Shown: one piece after another, positions 30,237 to 40,607 of the stretch
How positions within the stretch are numbered: the first letter of the stretch is position 1
Layout of the letters: each line of letters opens with the position of its first letter
Source: Mycobacterium lentiflavum
GTDB taxonomy: Bacteria; Actinomycetota; Actinomycetes; Mycobacteriales; Mycobacteriaceae
Direction: 5' to 3'
Assembly: GCF_022374895.2 (NCBI RefSeq)
Contig: NZ_CP092423.2
Location: 744,001 to 808,000 of the forward strand
Length of the DNA stretch: 64,000 bases
Program-made: the position numbers and the translations under genes
The notes under the pieces: generated by a model
Told to the model about the DNA's origin: nothing
What the model saw: only the letters and a program-made list of their open reading frames with translations
Databases searched by the model: none

Positions 30237-31075
30237 CCAACCGATTCTGCCCTATCGCTACGAGCAAAGTCGGACTGGTTGCGGAGCACGGCGATGCTGT
30301 CGCGGGCCTTGGCGACCAGGGCGGCGTCGATGTCGGCGAGCACCAGTTGCGGGTCGGGCCCGGCAGACGCGACCACCTCGCCCAGCGGCGAAGCGACCAG
30401 ACTGCCGCCGACGCCGGTCGGCGCGCCCGCGGAAGACCCCGAGCCCGCCAGCGTGTCACCGGGATCGGCTTGACCGACCGCGGCGACGTAGCTCATCGAA
30501 TCCAGCGCGCGGGCGCGGGCCAGCAAGGTCCACTGGTCGAGCTTTCCCGGACCCGAACCCCAAGACGCGCAGACCGCGATGAGCTGGGCGCCGCGCCGGG
30601 CCAGCTCGGTGTAGAGCTCGGGAAAGCGGATGTCATAGCAAACGGTCAACCCCACTTCGACACCGTCGACGGTGATCACCACCGGTTCGCGGCCTGCAGC
30701 GACGGTGCGCGACTCGGTAAAGCCGAACGCGTCGTAGAGATGGATCTTGTCGTAGTGAGCGTCCGGCTGATTCGGTGCGCCCGGCCCGGCCGCGATCAGC
30801 GTGTTCGTCACGCGCCCGTCGCCGGCCGGGGTGAACATTCCGGCGATCACCGTGACGGCGGAGTCGGCCGCGATCTGCCGGACCCCGTCGGCCCACGGCC
30901 CGTCGACGGGTTCGGCGATCGGTGCCAGTGGGACGCCGAACCGGCACATGGTCGCTTCGGGAAACACCACCAGCGTCGCGCCGGCGTCGGCGGCCCGAGC
31001 GGTGTAGTCGCGCACCTGCTGCAGATTGGCCGCCGGATCGGTGTCACTGAGCATTTGCGCCAACGCGATTCGCAT
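30233..31075 (-). CDS. Carbon-nitrogen hydrolase / nitrilase family amidase (Rv0480c type)
   Basis: 280-residue nitrilase-superfamily protein with the complete catalytic triad E40 (VFPEAT), K110 (YDKIHLYD) and C146 (TVCYDIRFPELY). The CYDIRFPE signature is that of the Nit/omega-amidase branch, which includes enzymes that repair deaminated glutathione and omega-amidases. The substrate here is unproven. It is the middle gene of a three-gene minus-strand group (DUF2505, nitrilase, DUF2993), starting 21 bases after the DUF2505 stop. Confidence 0.9.
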   Translation of the reverse strand: MRIALAQMLSDTDPAANLQQVRDYTARAADAGATLVVFPEATMCRFGVPLAPIAEPVDGPWADGVRQIAADSAVTVIAGMFTPAGDGRVTNTLIAAGPGAPNQPDAHYDKIHLYDAFGFTESRTVAAGREPVVITVDGVEVGLTVCYDIRFPELYTELARRGAQLIAVCASWGSGPGKLDQWTLLARARALDSMSYVAAVGQADPGDTLAGSGSSAGAPTGVGGSLVASPLGEVVASAGPDPQLVLADIDAALVAKARDSIAVLRNQSDFARSDRAESVG

Positions 31076-31096
31076 GGCCGCCAGCTTAGAAGCGAA

Positions 31097-31618
31097 TCAC
31101 GCGTTGTTGGTGATCCATTTGGTGGTGAAGCGCTGCTCCCTGCTCACCAGATCAGCAAGATGCGTGCCGATGATGTTCTCCACCTTGCCGCCGATCAGGG
31201 GAATCCGGACGTGGATGCTGACCCGGAACGTCAGGCGGGCGCCGCCGCGGTCAATGGGCGACAGCTCGGCGGTGCCCAGGACGTTCACCGGGGTATCCAC
31301 GATCGTGCCCCTGATGGATGCCGTGGCGATGCCGTCGGTGACCGGTCCCCAGGTCTCTTCGCGTCGGAAGAACAGATCGCCCCGGTGCAGCTGGGTGACC
31401 ATCGCAGGCAGGTTGCGGCTGTGCACTTCCTGCAGCGTCACCACTTCGATGGTGCCGTCGTCGCCGGGTACCCCACCCACGCGGATCGACTCCAGCCGCG
31501 CCTCGTCGACCGGAATGTCGGCCAGCCTGGCCCGCCAGTAATCGGGCTCAGCGAACGTCCGATGCAGGTCTTCGACGCTGTCCTGATAATCGGCGGACAA
31601 GTCGAATGAGCGAGGCAT
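31097..31618 (-). CDS. DUF2505 protein (Rv0481c type)
   Basis: 173-residue protein of the DUF2505 family, which has an SRPBCC/START-like helix-grip fold usually binding hydrophobic ligands (family inference). No signal peptide or membrane segment is visible. It diverges from murB with only 26 bases between the start codons, so the two genes share an unusually compact promoter region. Confidence 0.84.
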   Translation of the reverse strand: MPRSFDLSADYQDSVEDLHRTFAEPDYWRARLADIPVDEARLESIRVGGVPGDDGTIEVVTLQEVHSRNLPAMVTQLHRGDLFFRREETWGPVTDGIATASIRGTIVDTPVNVLGTAELSPIDRGGARLTFRVSIHVRIPLIGGKVENIIGTHLADLVSREQRFTTKWITNNA

Positions 31619-31644
31619 AGCAGGCCAGGCTACCGTTACGGGCC

Positions 31645-32730
31645 ATGAAAGCCAGCGATGCCGGATCGCTGTTCGCTGGTGCGCGCGTCGCCGAGGCGGT
31701 GCCGTTGGCGCCGTTGACCACGTTGCGTGTCGGACCGGTCGCGCAACGCCTGATCACCTGCACCAGCAGCGAACAGGTTGTCGCTGTGCTGGCCGAATTG
31801 GACGGGGCCAGTGCCGGTCCGGTGCTGGTGTTCGCCGGCGGCTCCAACCTGGTGATCGCCGACGACCTGACCGACCTGACCGCCGTGCACTTGGCCACCC
31901 GCGGGATCACCGTCGACGGCCGCCTGCTGCGCGCCGAGGCCGGGGCGGTATGGGACGACGTGGTCGTCGCTGCGATCGAGCACGGGCTGGGCGGGCTCGA
32001 GTGCCTGTCCGGCATACCGGGATCGGCGGGAGCCACCCCGGTGCAAAACGTCGGCGCCTACGGCGCGGAGGTGTCCGACACGATCACCCGGGTCCGGGTA
32101 TTGGATCGCGGCAGCGGCGCGGTGCGCTGGATACCGGGCGACGAGCTGGCCTTCGGTTATCGCACCAGCATGTTCAAGCGGGCCGGTCAGCACGTTCCCG
32201 GCGTCGTGCTGGAGGTGGAGTTCGCACTGGACGAATCGGGCCGCAGCGCGCCCTTGCGTTACGGCGAGCTCACCGCCGCACTGAATGCGGGCAGCGGTGA
32301 GCGTGCGGACCCGCGCACGGTTCGCGACGCGGTGCTGGCCCTGCGCGCCCGCAAAGGGATGGTGCTGGACGCGGCCGACCACGACACCTGGAGCGTGGGT
32401 TCGTTCTTCACCAACCCGGTCGTCGCGCCGGAGGTCTACGAGTCGCTGGCCGGCCGCACCGACGGGCCGGTGCCCAACTACCCGGCGCCCGACGGCGTCA
32501 AGCTGGCCGCCGGCTGGCTGGTGGAGCACGCGGGCTTCGGTAAGGGCTATCCCGACACCCCGGCTGCGCCCTGCCGGTTGTCCACCAAGCACGCTCTTGC
32601 TCTGACCAATCGAGGCAACGCCGCTACAGCGGACGTGCTGGCCCTGGCGCGGACCATCCGCGACGGGGTCCGCGACGTGTTTGGCATCACACTAGAGCCC
32701 GAACCGGTGCTGCTCGGCTGCCGCCTGTAG
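31645..32730 (+). CDS. murB: UDP-N-acetylenolpyruvoylglucosamine reductase
   Basis: 361-residue type I MurB. FAD-binding segments ([11 protein letters not shown] at about residues 63-73, [18 protein letters not shown] at about 124-141), the catalytic serine region ([10 protein letters not shown] at about 250) and the C-terminal catalytic glutamate region are in place. It reduces UDP-GlcNAc-enolpyruvate to UDP-MurNAc in cytoplasmic peptidoglycan precursor synthesis. The L,D-transpeptidase gene lprQ follows 51 bases later, so two cell-wall genes are adjacent. Confidence 0.96.
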   Translation: MKASDAGSLFAGARVAEAVPLAPLTTLRVGPVAQRLITCTSSEQVVAVLAELDGASAGPVLVFAGGSNLVIADDLTDLTAVHLATRGITVDGRLLRAEAGAVWDDVVVAAIEHGLGGLECLSGIPGSAGATPVQNVGAYGAEVSDTITRVRVLDRGSGAVRWIPGDELAFGYRTSMFKRAGQHVPGVVLEVEFALDESGRSAPLRYGELTAALNAGSGERADPRTVRDAVLALRARKGMVLDAADHDTWSVGSFFTNPVVAPEVYESLAGRTDGPVPNYPAPDGVKLAAGWLVEHAGFGKGYPDTPAAPCRLSTKHALALTNRGNAATADVLALARTIRDGVRDVFGITLEPEPVLLGCRL

Positions 32731-32781
32731 CTGTGGATTTGGTGGGGCGGTAGGCTTTCGCGACTCGTCGTGGCGTAAGCG

Positions 32782-34161
32782 GTGTCGATACTGCCGGTAT
32801 CTTTTATTGTCGTGAGCACATCCCCCGAACAGCCGCCGATCAATCGGCGGTTGGCGTTGGCAGCCCTTGGGCTGGGAGTGTTCGCGCCGAGCGTGCTGGC
32901 CGCCTGCGGCGGTCCCGCGGCGAAGCAAGGGCAGAAGAACAAAGAGCAGGCGGCGCCGAGTCTGAAGTACCAGCCCGCCTTGGACAACCACGGGACCGCT
33001 GCCGATGTGGTACCCATCGCGCCGGTCAGCGTCACGGTCAGCGACGGCTGGTTCCAGAAGGTGGCGCTGACGAATTCGTCCGGCAAGGTCGTCGCCGGAA
33101 CGTTCAACGCCGACCGCACCGTCTACACGACCACCGAGCCGTTGGGTTACGACAGCAGCTATAGCTGGAGCGGATCGGTCGTCGGGCACGACGGCAAGAC
33201 CGTTGCCGTCACCGGCAAAATCACCACCGTCGCGCCCAGCAAGAAGATCGACGGCGGCTTCCAGTTGGCCGACGGCCAGACCGTCGGCGTCGCCGCGCCG
33301 ATCATCATCCAGTTCGACGCGCCGATCAGCGACAAGGCTGCCGTCGAGCGGGCGCTGACCGTCACCACGAACCCGCCCGTCGAGGGCAGCTGGGCCTGGC
33401 TGCCCGACGAGCAGCAGGGTGCCCGCATTCATTACCGCCCGCGCGAGTACTACCCGGCGGGCACCACCGTCAACGTCGACGCCAAGTTCTACGGGCTGCC
33501 GTTCGGCGACGGCGCCTACGGACTGCAGGACATGTCGTTGAAGATCCAGATCGGCCGCAAGCAGGTCGTGAAGGCCGAGGTGTCGTCGCACCGGATCCAG
33601 GTCGTCACGGACGCCGGGGTGATCATGGACTTCCCGTGCAGCTACGGCGAGGCCGACAAGGCGCGCAACGTCACCCGCAACGGCATCCACGTGGTAACCG
33701 AGAAGTACGCGGACTTCTACATGTCCAACCCCGCGGCCGGCTACAGCCATGTGCACGAACGCTGGGCAGTGCGAATCTCCAACAACGGCGAGTTCATCCA
33801 CGCCAACCCGATGAGCGCGGGTGCACAGGGCAACACGAACGTCACCAATGGCTGCATCAACCTGTCGACCGAGGACGCGGCGGAGTACTACCCGACCGCG
33901 ATGTACGGCGACCCGGTCGAGGTGACCGGCAGTTCGATCCAGCTGTCCTACTCCGACGGCGACATCTGGGACTGGGCCGTCGATTGGGATACCTGGGTGG
34001 CCATGTCGGCCCTCCCGCCTCAAAATGCGCACCCGCCGGCCAGTCAGATCCCCGTCACCGCGCCGGTCACGCCGTCGACCGCGCCGAGTCTGTCGGGCAC
34101 GCCGACCACCACGACCACCACGACCACGTCCAGTTCGGGGCCGCCTAGCCCCGGCGGTTGA
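32782..34161 (+). CDS. lprQ: Lipoprotein L,D-transpeptidase LprQ (LdtMt5 type)
   Basis: 459-residue lipoprotein. A signal peptide with lipobox ending at C42 (SVLAAC) is followed by two immunoglobulin-like domains and a YkuD catalytic domain with H340 and the catalytic C358 in NGCINLS. The tail (from about 415) is Pro/Thr-rich with a Thr run. It forms 3-3 peptidoglycan cross-links. The start is GTG at 32782; another GTG 30 bases on would also leave a signal peptide. Its 3' end overlaps the convergent SDR gene by 17 bases. Confidence 0.94.
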   Translation: MSILPVSFIVVSTSPEQPPINRRLALAALGLGVFAPSVLAACGGPAAKQGQKNKEQAAPSLKYQPALDNHGTAADVVPIAPVSVTVSDGWFQKVALTNSSGKVVAGTFNADRTVYTTTEPLGYDSSYSWSGSVVGHDGKTVAVTGKITTVAPSKKIDGGFQLADGQTVGVAAPIIIQFDAPISDKAAVERALTVTTNPPVEGSWAWLPDEQQGARIHYRPREYYPAGTTVNVDAKFYGLPFGDGAYGLQDMSLKIQIGRKQVVKAEVSSHRIQVVTDAGVIMDFPCSYGEADKARNVTRNGIHVVTEKYADFYMSNPAAGYSHVHERWAVRISNNGEFIHANPMSAGAQGNTNVTNGCINLSTEDAAEYYPTAMYGDPVEVTGSSIQLSYSDGDIWDWAVDWDTWVAMSALPPQNAHPPASQIPVTAPVTPSTAPSLSGTPTTTTTTTTSSSGPPSPGG

Positions 34162-34894
34162 ACCGCATCGTATTGGCCTGATCACGCGGCTTGAGCACGA
34201 TCAGGTCCAGGTCGACGTGGGAGGGGCGCGACGCCACGAAGCCGATCACCTCGGCCACGTCGGTCGCCGTCAACGGCGTGATGCCGGCATAGACCGAGTC
34301 CGCGCGTTCCTGATCGCCGTCGAATCGGACCAGTGAGAACTCGGTTTCCACTGCGCCCGGGGCGATTTCGGTGAGCCGCACCGGCTTGCCCAGCAGTTCG
34401 CCGCGCAGCGTGCGGTGCATCGCGCCCTGGGCGTGCTTGGCCGCGGTGTAGCCGGCGCCCCCGTCGTACACCTCGAGCGCGGCCACCGAGGTGACGGTGA
34501 CGATCAGGCCGTCGCCAGAGTCGATCAGCTTGGGCAGCAGCGCGCGGGTGACCCGCAGCGTGCCAAGCACGTTGGTCTCCCACATCCAGCGCCAGTGCTC
34601 GAGGTCGGTATCGGCGACGGGCGCCAATCCGCGAGCGCCTCCGGCGTTATTGACCAGCACATCGACCCGGCCCAATTTGCTGGCGAGTTCCGCTACGGCT
34701 GCGTCGTCTGTGACGTCAGCCACAATGGGTGTGCCGCCTATTTCTTTTGCGAGGGCATTTATCCGGTCCGCACGTCGCGCCACTGCGACGACGTGAAACT
34801 CAAGGGCGGCAAGGGTTTTGGCTGTTGCTTCGCCGATCCCGGAACTGGCACCGGTAACTACGGCAACCCGTTGATGCGCGTTATTTGAACTCAC
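34145..34894 (-). CDS. Short-chain dehydrogenase/reductase (Rv0484c type)
   Basis: 249-residue classical SDR: NAD(P) motif [10 protein letters not shown] at about residues 14-23, NNAG at about 82, catalytic serine in VTSVAA and YTAAK (Y and K spaced by three). The YdfG-like ending suggests an NADP-dependent dehydrogenase on 3-hydroxy acids, but the substrate is unknown. Start GTG at 34894, divergent from the ROK regulator across 178 bases. Confidence 0.9.
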   Translation of the reverse strand: MSSNNAHQRVAVVTGASSGIGEATAKTLAALEFHVVAVARRADRINALAKEIGGTPIVADVTDDAAVAELASKLGRVDVLVNNAGGARGLAPVADTDLEHWRWMWETNVLGTLRVTRALLPKLIDSGDGLIVTVTSVAALEVYDGGAGYTAAKHAQGAMHRTLRGELLGKPVRLTEIAPGAVETEFSLVRFDGDQERADSVYAGITPLTATDVAEVIGFVASRPSHVDLDLIVLKPRDQANTMRFNRRG

Positions 34895-35072
34895 TGAGCC
34901 AACTCTAATAAACGTGCTAAATTCCTGAGGTGCACCACAGCGCCCTGTTCAACAACACTGCCGCGTGTCTTTGCGCGGCATGTGCGTGTTGTTGCCGCGC
35001 ACTTTGCCGCGCCTGAACCCAAAAACAGGTTGTGGCCAAGACCGGCCATTGGAACTCGGACAAAGGACGCTC

Positions 35073-36380
35073 GTGCGCTCGACTTCTCTCACCCACACCC
35101 ATCATTCGCCCAGCCGTAAGGGCCACCTGCGGCTGCACCGCCAGATTCTGCCGCCGTCGCTGCACATCTCCGACTCCGCTGCGGCCTCGGTGTTCCGGGC
35201 GGTCCGGCTGCGCGGCCCGGTCGGCCGCGACGTCATCGCCGGGGTCACCTCGCTGAGCATCGCGACGGTGAACCGGCAGGTAATCGCCCTGCTCGACGCG
35301 GGTCTACTGCGGGAACGCGCAGACCTGGCGGTCTCCGGAGCCATCGGACGCCCCCGGGTTCCGGTGGAAATCAATCACGAACCGTTCGTGGCACTGGGCA
35401 TCCACATCGGTGCGCGGACCACCAGCATCGTGGCCACCGACCTGTTCGGGAGGACGCTGGACACGGTGGAGACGCCGACGCCGCTGAGCCCGCCGGCCGC
35501 CGCGCTGACCTCGCTGGCCGAAAGCGCCACCCGCTACCTGAGGCGCTGGCATCGCCGGCGGCCGCTGTGGGTCGGGGTCGCCATCGGTGGCACTGTCGAC
35601 GGCGCCACCGGCCATGTCGACCACCCGCGGCTGGGCTGGCGGCAAGCGCCGGTCGGGCCGGTGCTGGCCGACGCGCTGAGCCTGCCGGTGTCGGTGGCTT
35701 CGCACGTCGACGCCATGGCCGGCGCCGAGCTGCTGCTAGGCATGCGGCGGTTTGCGCCGAGTTCGCCGACCAGTCTGTACGTCTATGCCCGCGAGACCGT
35801 GGGATACGCGCTGGTGATCGGCGGACGGGTGCACTGCCCGTCCAGCGGTCCGGGCACCATTGCGGGCCTGCCCGCGCACTCCGAGCTGCTCGGCGGCACC
35901 GGAGCGCTGGAGTCCACGGTCAGCGACGAGGCGGTGCTGGCCGCGGCTCGCCGGCTGCGCATCCTGCCCCCGGCGCCGGCCGGCCGCGCCAACGGCCCCG
36001 CCACGGGCATCGCCGATTTGCTGCGCCTGGCCCGGGCCGGCAACCAGCCGGCCAAGGATCTGCTCGCGGAGCGCGCCCGAGTCCTGGGCGAGGCGGTCGC
36101 GCTGCTGCGTGACTTGCTCAACCCCGACGAACTGGTGGTCGGTGGTCAGGCGTTCACCGAGTATCCCGAGGCGATGGAGCAGGTGGAGGCGGCATTCGCT
36201 GAGCGTTCGGTGCTGACGCCGCGCGACATCCGCGTCACCGTATTCGGCAACCGCGTGCAAGAGGCGGGAGCGGGCATTGTGTCGCTGGGCGGGCTCTACG
36301 CCGACCCGCTGGGCGCGATGCGCCGCGCCGGGGTGATCGGGTCCCGGGTCCCGGATGTCGTCGACGAGTCTTCCGCCTAA
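35073..36380 (+). CDS. ROK-family transcriptional regulator (Rv0485 type)
   Basis: 435-residue NagC/XylR-type protein with an N-terminal winged helix (about residues 35-95, SDSAAASVFRAVRLRGPVGRDVIAG) and a sugar-kinase-like domain (LGIHIGARTTSIVATDLFG, GVAIGGTVDGATGHV). The CxCG zinc motif typical of ROK sugar kinases is not visible, so it is likely a pure regulator. The M. tuberculosis homologue is reported to influence the pe13/ppe18 operon. GTG at 35073 follows AAAGGA. It diverges from the SDR gene and precedes mshA by 48 bases. Confidence 0.9.
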   Translation: MRSTSLTHTHHSPSRKGHLRLHRQILPPSLHISDSAAASVFRAVRLRGPVGRDVIAGVTSLSIATVNRQVIALLDAGLLRERADLAVSGAIGRPRVPVEINHEPFVALGIHIGARTTSIVATDLFGRTLDTVETPTPLSPPAAALTSLAESATRYLRRWHRRRPLWVGVAIGGTVDGATGHVDHPRLGWRQAPVGPVLADALSLPVSVASHVDAMAGAELLLGMRRFAPSSPTSLYVYARETVGYALVIGGRVHCPSSGPGTIAGLPAHSELLGGTGALESTVSDEAVLAAARRLRILPPAPAGRANGPATGIADLLRLARAGNQPAKDLLAERARVLGEAVALLRDLLNPDELVVGGQAFTEYPEAMEQVEAAFAERSVLTPRDIRVTVFGNRVQEAGAGIVSLGGLYADPLGAMRRAGVIGSRVPDVVDESSA

Positions 36381-36428
36381 CGCGAACGGCTTGGGCTGGC
36401 TGCCGGACCGTGCTGTAAAGATGAAAGT

Positions 36429-37763
36429 GTGCGGCACAACGACGTCCTCCTGCGCAGCGATCCGCGCCGGGTCGCGCTATTGGCAGTGCACACCTCGCCG
36501 TTGGCTCAACCGGGTACCGGTGATGCCGGCGGGATGAACGTGTACGTGCTGCAAAGTGCGTTGCATCTGGCCCGGCGGGGCATCGAGGTGGAGATCTTCA
36601 CCCGGGCCACCGCGTCCGCCGATCCGCCGGTCGTCGAGGTTGAGCCCGGAGTGCTGGTGCGCAACGTCGTGGCCGGGCCGTTCGAGGGCCTGGACAAATA
36701 CGACCTGCCCACCCAGCTGTGCGCCTTCGCGGCCGGGGTACTGCGTGCCGAAGCCTCGCATGAGCCCGGTTACTACGACATCGTGCACTCGCACTACTGG
36801 CTGTCCGGACAGGTCGGCTGGCTGGCCCGCGACCGTTGGGCGGTGCCGCTGGTGCACACCGCGCACACCCTTGCCGCGGTTAAGAACGCCGCACTGGCGG
36901 CCGGCGACGCGCCCGAGCCGCCGCTGCGCACGGTGGGGGAGCAGCAGGTCGTCGACGAGGCGGACCGGCTGATCGTCAACACCGAAGACGAAGCGCGGCA
37001 ACTGGTTTCGATCCATCACGCGGACCCCGAGCGGATCGACGTGGTCCATCCCGGCGTCGATCTGGAGGTGTTCCACCCGGGCGAACGCCGGGCGGCCCGT
37101 GCCGCGCTGGGTCTTGCGCTCGACGAACAGGTCGTGGCGTTCGTCGGACGAATCCAGCCGCTGAAGGCGCCCGACATCGTGCTGCGGGCGGCGGCCAAAC
37201 TGCCGGGCGTGCGCATCGTGGTGGCCGGCGGGCCGTCGGGCAGTGGCCTGGCCAGCCCGGACGGACTGGTTCGCCTGGCCGATGAACTGGGCATCCGCGA
37301 GCGGGTGACGTTTCTGCCGCCGCAGTCCCGGCCGAACCTGGCGACCCTGTTCCAGGCCGCGAATCTTGTTGCAGTGCCCAGCTATTCGGAGTCTTTCGGC
37401 TTGGTCGCCGTCGAGGCGCAGGCGTGTGGCACGCCGGTGGTGGCGGCAGCGGTCGGCGGGCTGCCGGTCGCGGTGCGCGACGGTGTGACCGGCTCGCTGG
37501 TGCCCGGGCATGACGTCGACGACTGGGCCCACGCGCTCGACGAGCTGCTGTGCCTGGACGGCACGGCGCAGGGCGCGGCGATGAGCCGGGCCGCGGCTGC
37601 GCACGCGGCGACGTTCTCGTGGGAGAACACCACCGACGCGCTGCTGGCCAGCTATCGACGGGCCATCGGCGATTTCACCGCCGCGCGGCAGCGCCGGGTT
37701 CGCGACCGGGTAGCGGCGCGTAAACCGCGTCATTGGACGCCGCGCCGCGGGGTGGGCGCATGA
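36429..37763 (+). CDS. mshA: D-inositol-3-phosphate glycosyltransferase MshA
   Basis: 444-residue GT4 (GT-B fold) enzyme catalysing the first committed step of mycothiol synthesis, transferring GlcNAc to 1-L-inositol-phosphate. Visible features: [19 protein letters not shown] near the N terminus, [23 protein letters not shown] and the EX7E-type [17 protein letters not shown]. The start is GTG at 36429; the protein is shorter at its N terminus than the M. tuberculosis form, which has an extra poorly conserved leader. The C terminus ([13 protein letters not shown]) matches the M. tuberculosis end as I remember it. Confidence 0.95.
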   Translation: MRHNDVLLRSDPRRVALLAVHTSPLAQPGTGDAGGMNVYVLQSALHLARRGIEVEIFTRATASADPPVVEVEPGVLVRNVVAGPFEGLDKYDLPTQLCAFAAGVLRAEASHEPGYYDIVHSHYWLSGQVGWLARDRWAVPLVHTAHTLAAVKNAALAAGDAPEPPLRTVGEQQVVDEADRLIVNTEDEARQLVSIHHADPERIDVVHPGVDLEVFHPGERRAARAALGLALDEQVVAFVGRIQPLKAPDIVLRAAAKLPGVRIVVAGGPSGSGLASPDGLVRLADELGIRERVTFLPPQSRPNLATLFQAANLVAVPSYSESFGLVAVEAQACGTPVVAAAVGGLPVAVRDGVTGSLVPGHDVDDWAHALDELLCLDGTAQGAAMSRAAAAHAATFSWENTTDALLASYRRAIGDFTAARQRRVRDRVAARKPRHWTPRRGVGA

Positions 37764-37783
37764 GTCGCGCCGCCGACGATGCA

Positions 37784-37813
37784 GTGGGGGCACCTCCCGC
37801 TGGCGGGGGAGAG
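37784..37813. repeat. REP-like 30-base palindromic repeat, copy 1
   Basis: GC-rich element containing CTCCCGC and GCGGGGGAG arms, located between mshA and the YbjN gene and immediately before the latter's start. It is identical at 29 of 30 positions to the copy at 38351-38380, so the YbjN gene is bracketed by two direct copies. Confidence 0.65.
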
Positions 37814-37821
37814 CGGGGCTC

Positions 37822-38349
37822 GTGACCAAAGCCGTGCAGCAGGTCATCGAGCGTGCGCTGGATGCTAGCGAGCTGACGTACTCGAAACACGAAGGCGCAC
37901 ATGGCGGTCTGAGTGGTCTGATCGTCGAGTTGCCCGGTGAGCGCAAGCTCAAGACCAACACCATCTTGAGCATCGGTGAACACTCGGTGCGCGTCGAGGC
38001 GTTCGTGTGCCGCAAGCCCGATGAGAACCATGAGGGCGTCTACCGCTTCCTGCTCAAGCGCAACCGCCGGCTCTACGGCGTGTCCTACACGTTGGACAAC
38101 GTCGGCGACATCTACCTGGTCGGCCGGATGTCGCTGGCATCGGTGGACGCCGACGAAATCGACCGGGTGCTCGGCCAGGTGCTCGAAGCGGTGGATTCGG
38201 ACTTTAATACGTTGCTGGAGTTGGGTTTTCGCTCGTCGATCCAGAAGGAATGGGATTGGCGGGTATCCCGGGGCGAATCGTTGAAGAATCTGGAGGCGTT
38301 CGCGCACCTGATCGACGAAGACGACGATGCAGAGCGCGAAGCGCGATGA
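37822..38349 (+). CDS. YbjN-domain protein (Rv0487 type)
   Basis: 175-residue protein of the YbjN/bacterial sensory-transduction-regulator fold, which resembles type III secretion chaperones. Hallmarks are the N-terminal ERALDASELTY helix and VYRFLLKRNRRLYGVSYTLD. No enzymatic motif is present. In mycobacteria it lies between mshA and gpm1. The LysE-type exporter that follows in M. tuberculosis is absent; only 116 bases, including a REP-like repeat, separate it from gpm1. Start GTG at 37822. Confidence 0.85.
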   Translation: MTKAVQQVIERALDASELTYSKHEGAHGGLSGLIVELPGERKLKTNTILSIGEHSVRVEAFVCRKPDENHEGVYRFLLKRNRRLYGVSYTLDNVGDIYLVGRMSLASVDADEIDRVLGQVLEAVDSDFNTLLELGFRSSIQKEWDWRVSRGESLKNLEAFAHLIDEDDDAEREAR

Positions 38350-38350
38350 G

Positions 38351-38380
38351 GTGGGGGCACCTCCCGCTTGCGGGGGAGAG
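38351..38380. repeat. REP-like 30-base palindromic repeat, copy 2
   Basis: Starts one base after the YbjN stop codon and differs from the copy at 37784-37813 by one base in the hairpin loop (CTT versus CTG). It could terminate transcription. It marks the place where the lysE-type gene of M. tuberculosis is missing. Confidence 0.65.
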
Positions 38381-38465
38381 TCGAGAATCGGGGCACGACG
38401 AAGACGATGGCGACCGCTCCGACTAGTTCGGCGAGCGCCACACCCTGCGTGAGAGACTGACCGGC

Positions 38466-39215
38466 ATGGGTGACACTGCGACGCTGGTGCTGCTTCGTCA
38501 CGGCGAAAGTGAATGGAACTCGCTGAACCTGTTTACGGGATGGGTCGACGTCGGACTGACCGAAAAGGGCCGGGCCGAAGCGGTTCGCAGCGGCGAGCTG
38601 CTGACCCAGCACGGCCTGCGGCCCGACGTGCTTTACACCTCGCTGCTGCGCCGCGCGATCACCACGGCGCACCTGGCGTTGGACGCCGCCGACCGGCTGT
38701 GGCTCCCGGTGCGACGCAGCTGGCGGCTCAACGAACGCCACTACGGGGCGCTGCAGGGCCTGGACAAGGCCGAGACCAAGGCCCGCTACGGCGACGAGCA
38801 GTTCATGGCCTGGCGGCGCAGCTACGACACCCCCCCGCCGCCGATCGAGAAGGGCAGCGAATTCAGCCAGGACGCCGACCCGCGCTACGCCGACATCGGC
38901 GGCGGTCCGCTCACCGAATGCCTGGCCGACGTGGTGGTGCGTTTCCTGCCGTACTGGACCGACGTGATCGTCCCGGATCTGCGCTTCGGCAAGACGGTGC
39001 TGATCGTCGCCCACGGCAACTCGCTGCGTGCCCTCGTCAAGCACCTCGACCGGATCTCCGACGACGAGATCTCCGAGCTGAACATTCCGACGGGCATTCC
39101 ACTTCGCTACGACCTGGATGCCGATTTGCGTCCGGTGGTGCCCGGCGGCACTTACCTGGACCCGGAGGCAGCGGCCGCGGGCGCCGCGGCGGTAGCCAGC
39201 CAGGGTGCCCGGTAG
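38466..39215 (+). CDS. gpm1: 2,3-bisphosphoglycerate-dependent phosphoglycerate mutase
   Basis: 249-residue dPGM: phosphohistidine H12 in [10 protein letters not shown], the [11 protein letters not shown] signature and a second catalytic histidine in [10 protein letters not shown]. It interconverts 3- and 2-phosphoglycerate in glycolysis and gluconeogenesis as a cytoplasmic enzyme. Length is normal. The gap of 162 bases to senX3 probably carries the two-component system promoter. Confidence 0.96.
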   Translation: MGDTATLVLLRHGESEWNSLNLFTGWVDVGLTEKGRAEAVRSGELLTQHGLRPDVLYTSLLRRAITTAHLALDAADRLWLPVRRSWRLNERHYGALQGLDKAETKARYGDEQFMAWRRSYDTPPPPIEKGSEFSQDADPRYADIGGGPLTECLADVVVRFLPYWTDVIVPDLRFGKTVLIVAHGNSLRALVKHLDRISDDEISELNIPTGIPLRYDLDADLRPVVPGGTYLDPEAAAAGAAAVASQGAR

Positions 39216-39377
39216 GATTGACGCGCGGCTCAAGTTCCGTCGCTTTTGAGCGCCAAAAGCCCGTAGGCCAAATTCCGCATGAACTGCAGCCGAACACCTG
39301 TAGCGCAAGTTGTGACTTGTCCGATTTTGGCCTCGTTCCGCTAGGGCTGCGTTCACCAGATTTGTAGGATTTTGTTC

Positions 39378-40607
39378 GTGACTGTGTTCTCGGCGCTGTT
39401 GCTGGCCGGGGTCTTGTCCTTGCTGGCGCTGGCCGTCGGAGTGGCGGCCGGCACTCGGTTGTCCGCACGCGTGGTGCGACGGCGCCAGCGAGTGGCCACC
39501 GAGTCGACCGGCATCACCGTCGCGCAGATGCTGCAGCAAATCGTCACCCTGATGCCGCTGGGCGCCGCGGTCGTGGATTCGCATCGCGATGTCGTCTACC
39601 TCAACGAGCGGGCCAAGGAATTGGGGCTGGTGCGCGATCGGCAGCTCGACGACCAGGCTTGGCAGGCGGCGCAGCAGGCGCTGGGCGGCGAGGTCGTCGA
39701 ATTCGACCTGCAGCCCGGCAAGCGCGGGGCGGCAGGTCGGTCCGGGATATCGGTGCACGGACAGGCGACGCTGCTCAGTGAGGAAGACCGCCGATTCGCG
39801 GTCGTCTTCGTTCACGACCAGTCCGACCACGCGCGCATGGAGGCCACCCGTCGCGACTTCGTGGCCAACGTCAGCCACGAGCTCAAGACTCCGGTCGGTG
39901 CTATGGCGCTGCTGGCCGAGGCACTGCTGGCGTCGGCGGACGACTCCGAAACCGTGCGCCGCTTCGCCGAGAAGGTGCTGATCGAGGCCAACCGGTTGGG
40001 CGACATGGTCGCCGAGCTCATCGAGCTGTCCCGGCTGCAGGGCGCCGAGCGATTGCCCAACGTCGTCGCTGTCGAGGTCGATACCGTTGTGGCAGAAGCG
40101 ATTTCACGTCACAAGGTGGCTGCGGACAATGCCAAGATCGAGGTTCGCACCGACTCGCCCACCGGTTTGCGGGTGCTGGGGGATCAAACGCTGCTGGTGA
40201 CCGCATTGGCCAATCTGGTCTCGAATGCGATCGCCTACTCGCCGCCGGGCTCGCCGGTGTCGATCAGCCGTCGCCGTCGTGGCGACAACATCGAAATCGC
40301 GGTTACCGACCGCGGGATCGGGATTGCGCTAGAAGACCAGGAGCGGGTCTTCGAGCGGTTTTTCCGGGGGGACAAGGCGCGTTCGCGAGCCACCGGCGGT
40401 AGTGGGCTGGGGCTGGCGATCGTCAAACACGTTGCGGCCAATCACGACGGCAGCATCGGCGTGTGGAGCAAGCCGGGAACTGGTTCGACGTTCACGTTGT
40501 CCATCCCGGCCTATCAAGACACCGATAGCGACGAGGAAACCGAGCAGCCCCGGGCTCGCGAAGCGCGACCCAGCAGATCCCAACGAGAGGAAGAACTAAG
40601 TCGATGA
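39378..40607 (+). CDS. senX3: Sensor histidine kinase SenX3
   Basis: 409-residue kinase: two N-terminal hydrophobic segments (about residues 1-45 overall), a PAS-like domain (about 50-155), the HisKA motif with H167 in NVSHELKTP and a HATPase domain with [19 protein letters not shown] and GLGLAIVKH. It senses phosphate limitation through the Pst system and phosphorylates RegX3. The GTG at 39378 gives the known length; a TTG six bases earlier is less likely. It overlaps regX3 by 4 bases (ATGA), without the MIRU-type repeat reported between these genes in M. tuberculosis. Confidence 0.96.
   Translation: MTVFSALLLAGVLSLLALAVGVAAGTRLSARVVRRRQRVATESTGITVAQMLQQIVTLMPLGAAVVDSHRDVVYLNERAKELGLVRDRQLDDQAWQAAQQALGGEVVEFDLQPGKRGAAGRSGISVHGQATLLSEEDRRFAVVFVHDQSDHARMEATRRDFVANVSHELKTPVGAMALLAEALLASADDSETVRRFAEKVLIEANRLGDMVAELIELSRLQGAERLPNVVAVEVDTVVAEAISRHKVAADNAKIEVRTDSPTGLRVLGDQTLLVTALANLVSNAIAYSPPGSPVSISRRRRGDNIEIAVTDRGIGIALEDQERVFERFFRGDKARSRATGGSGLGLAIVKHVAANHDGSIGVWSKPGTGSTFTLSIPAYQDTDSDEETEQPRAREARPSRSQREEELSR

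Noticed and set aside
38112..39878. A long minus-strand frame across gpm1 and senX3
   Set aside because: It is a shadow of conserved genes on the plus strand and has no recognisable domain.
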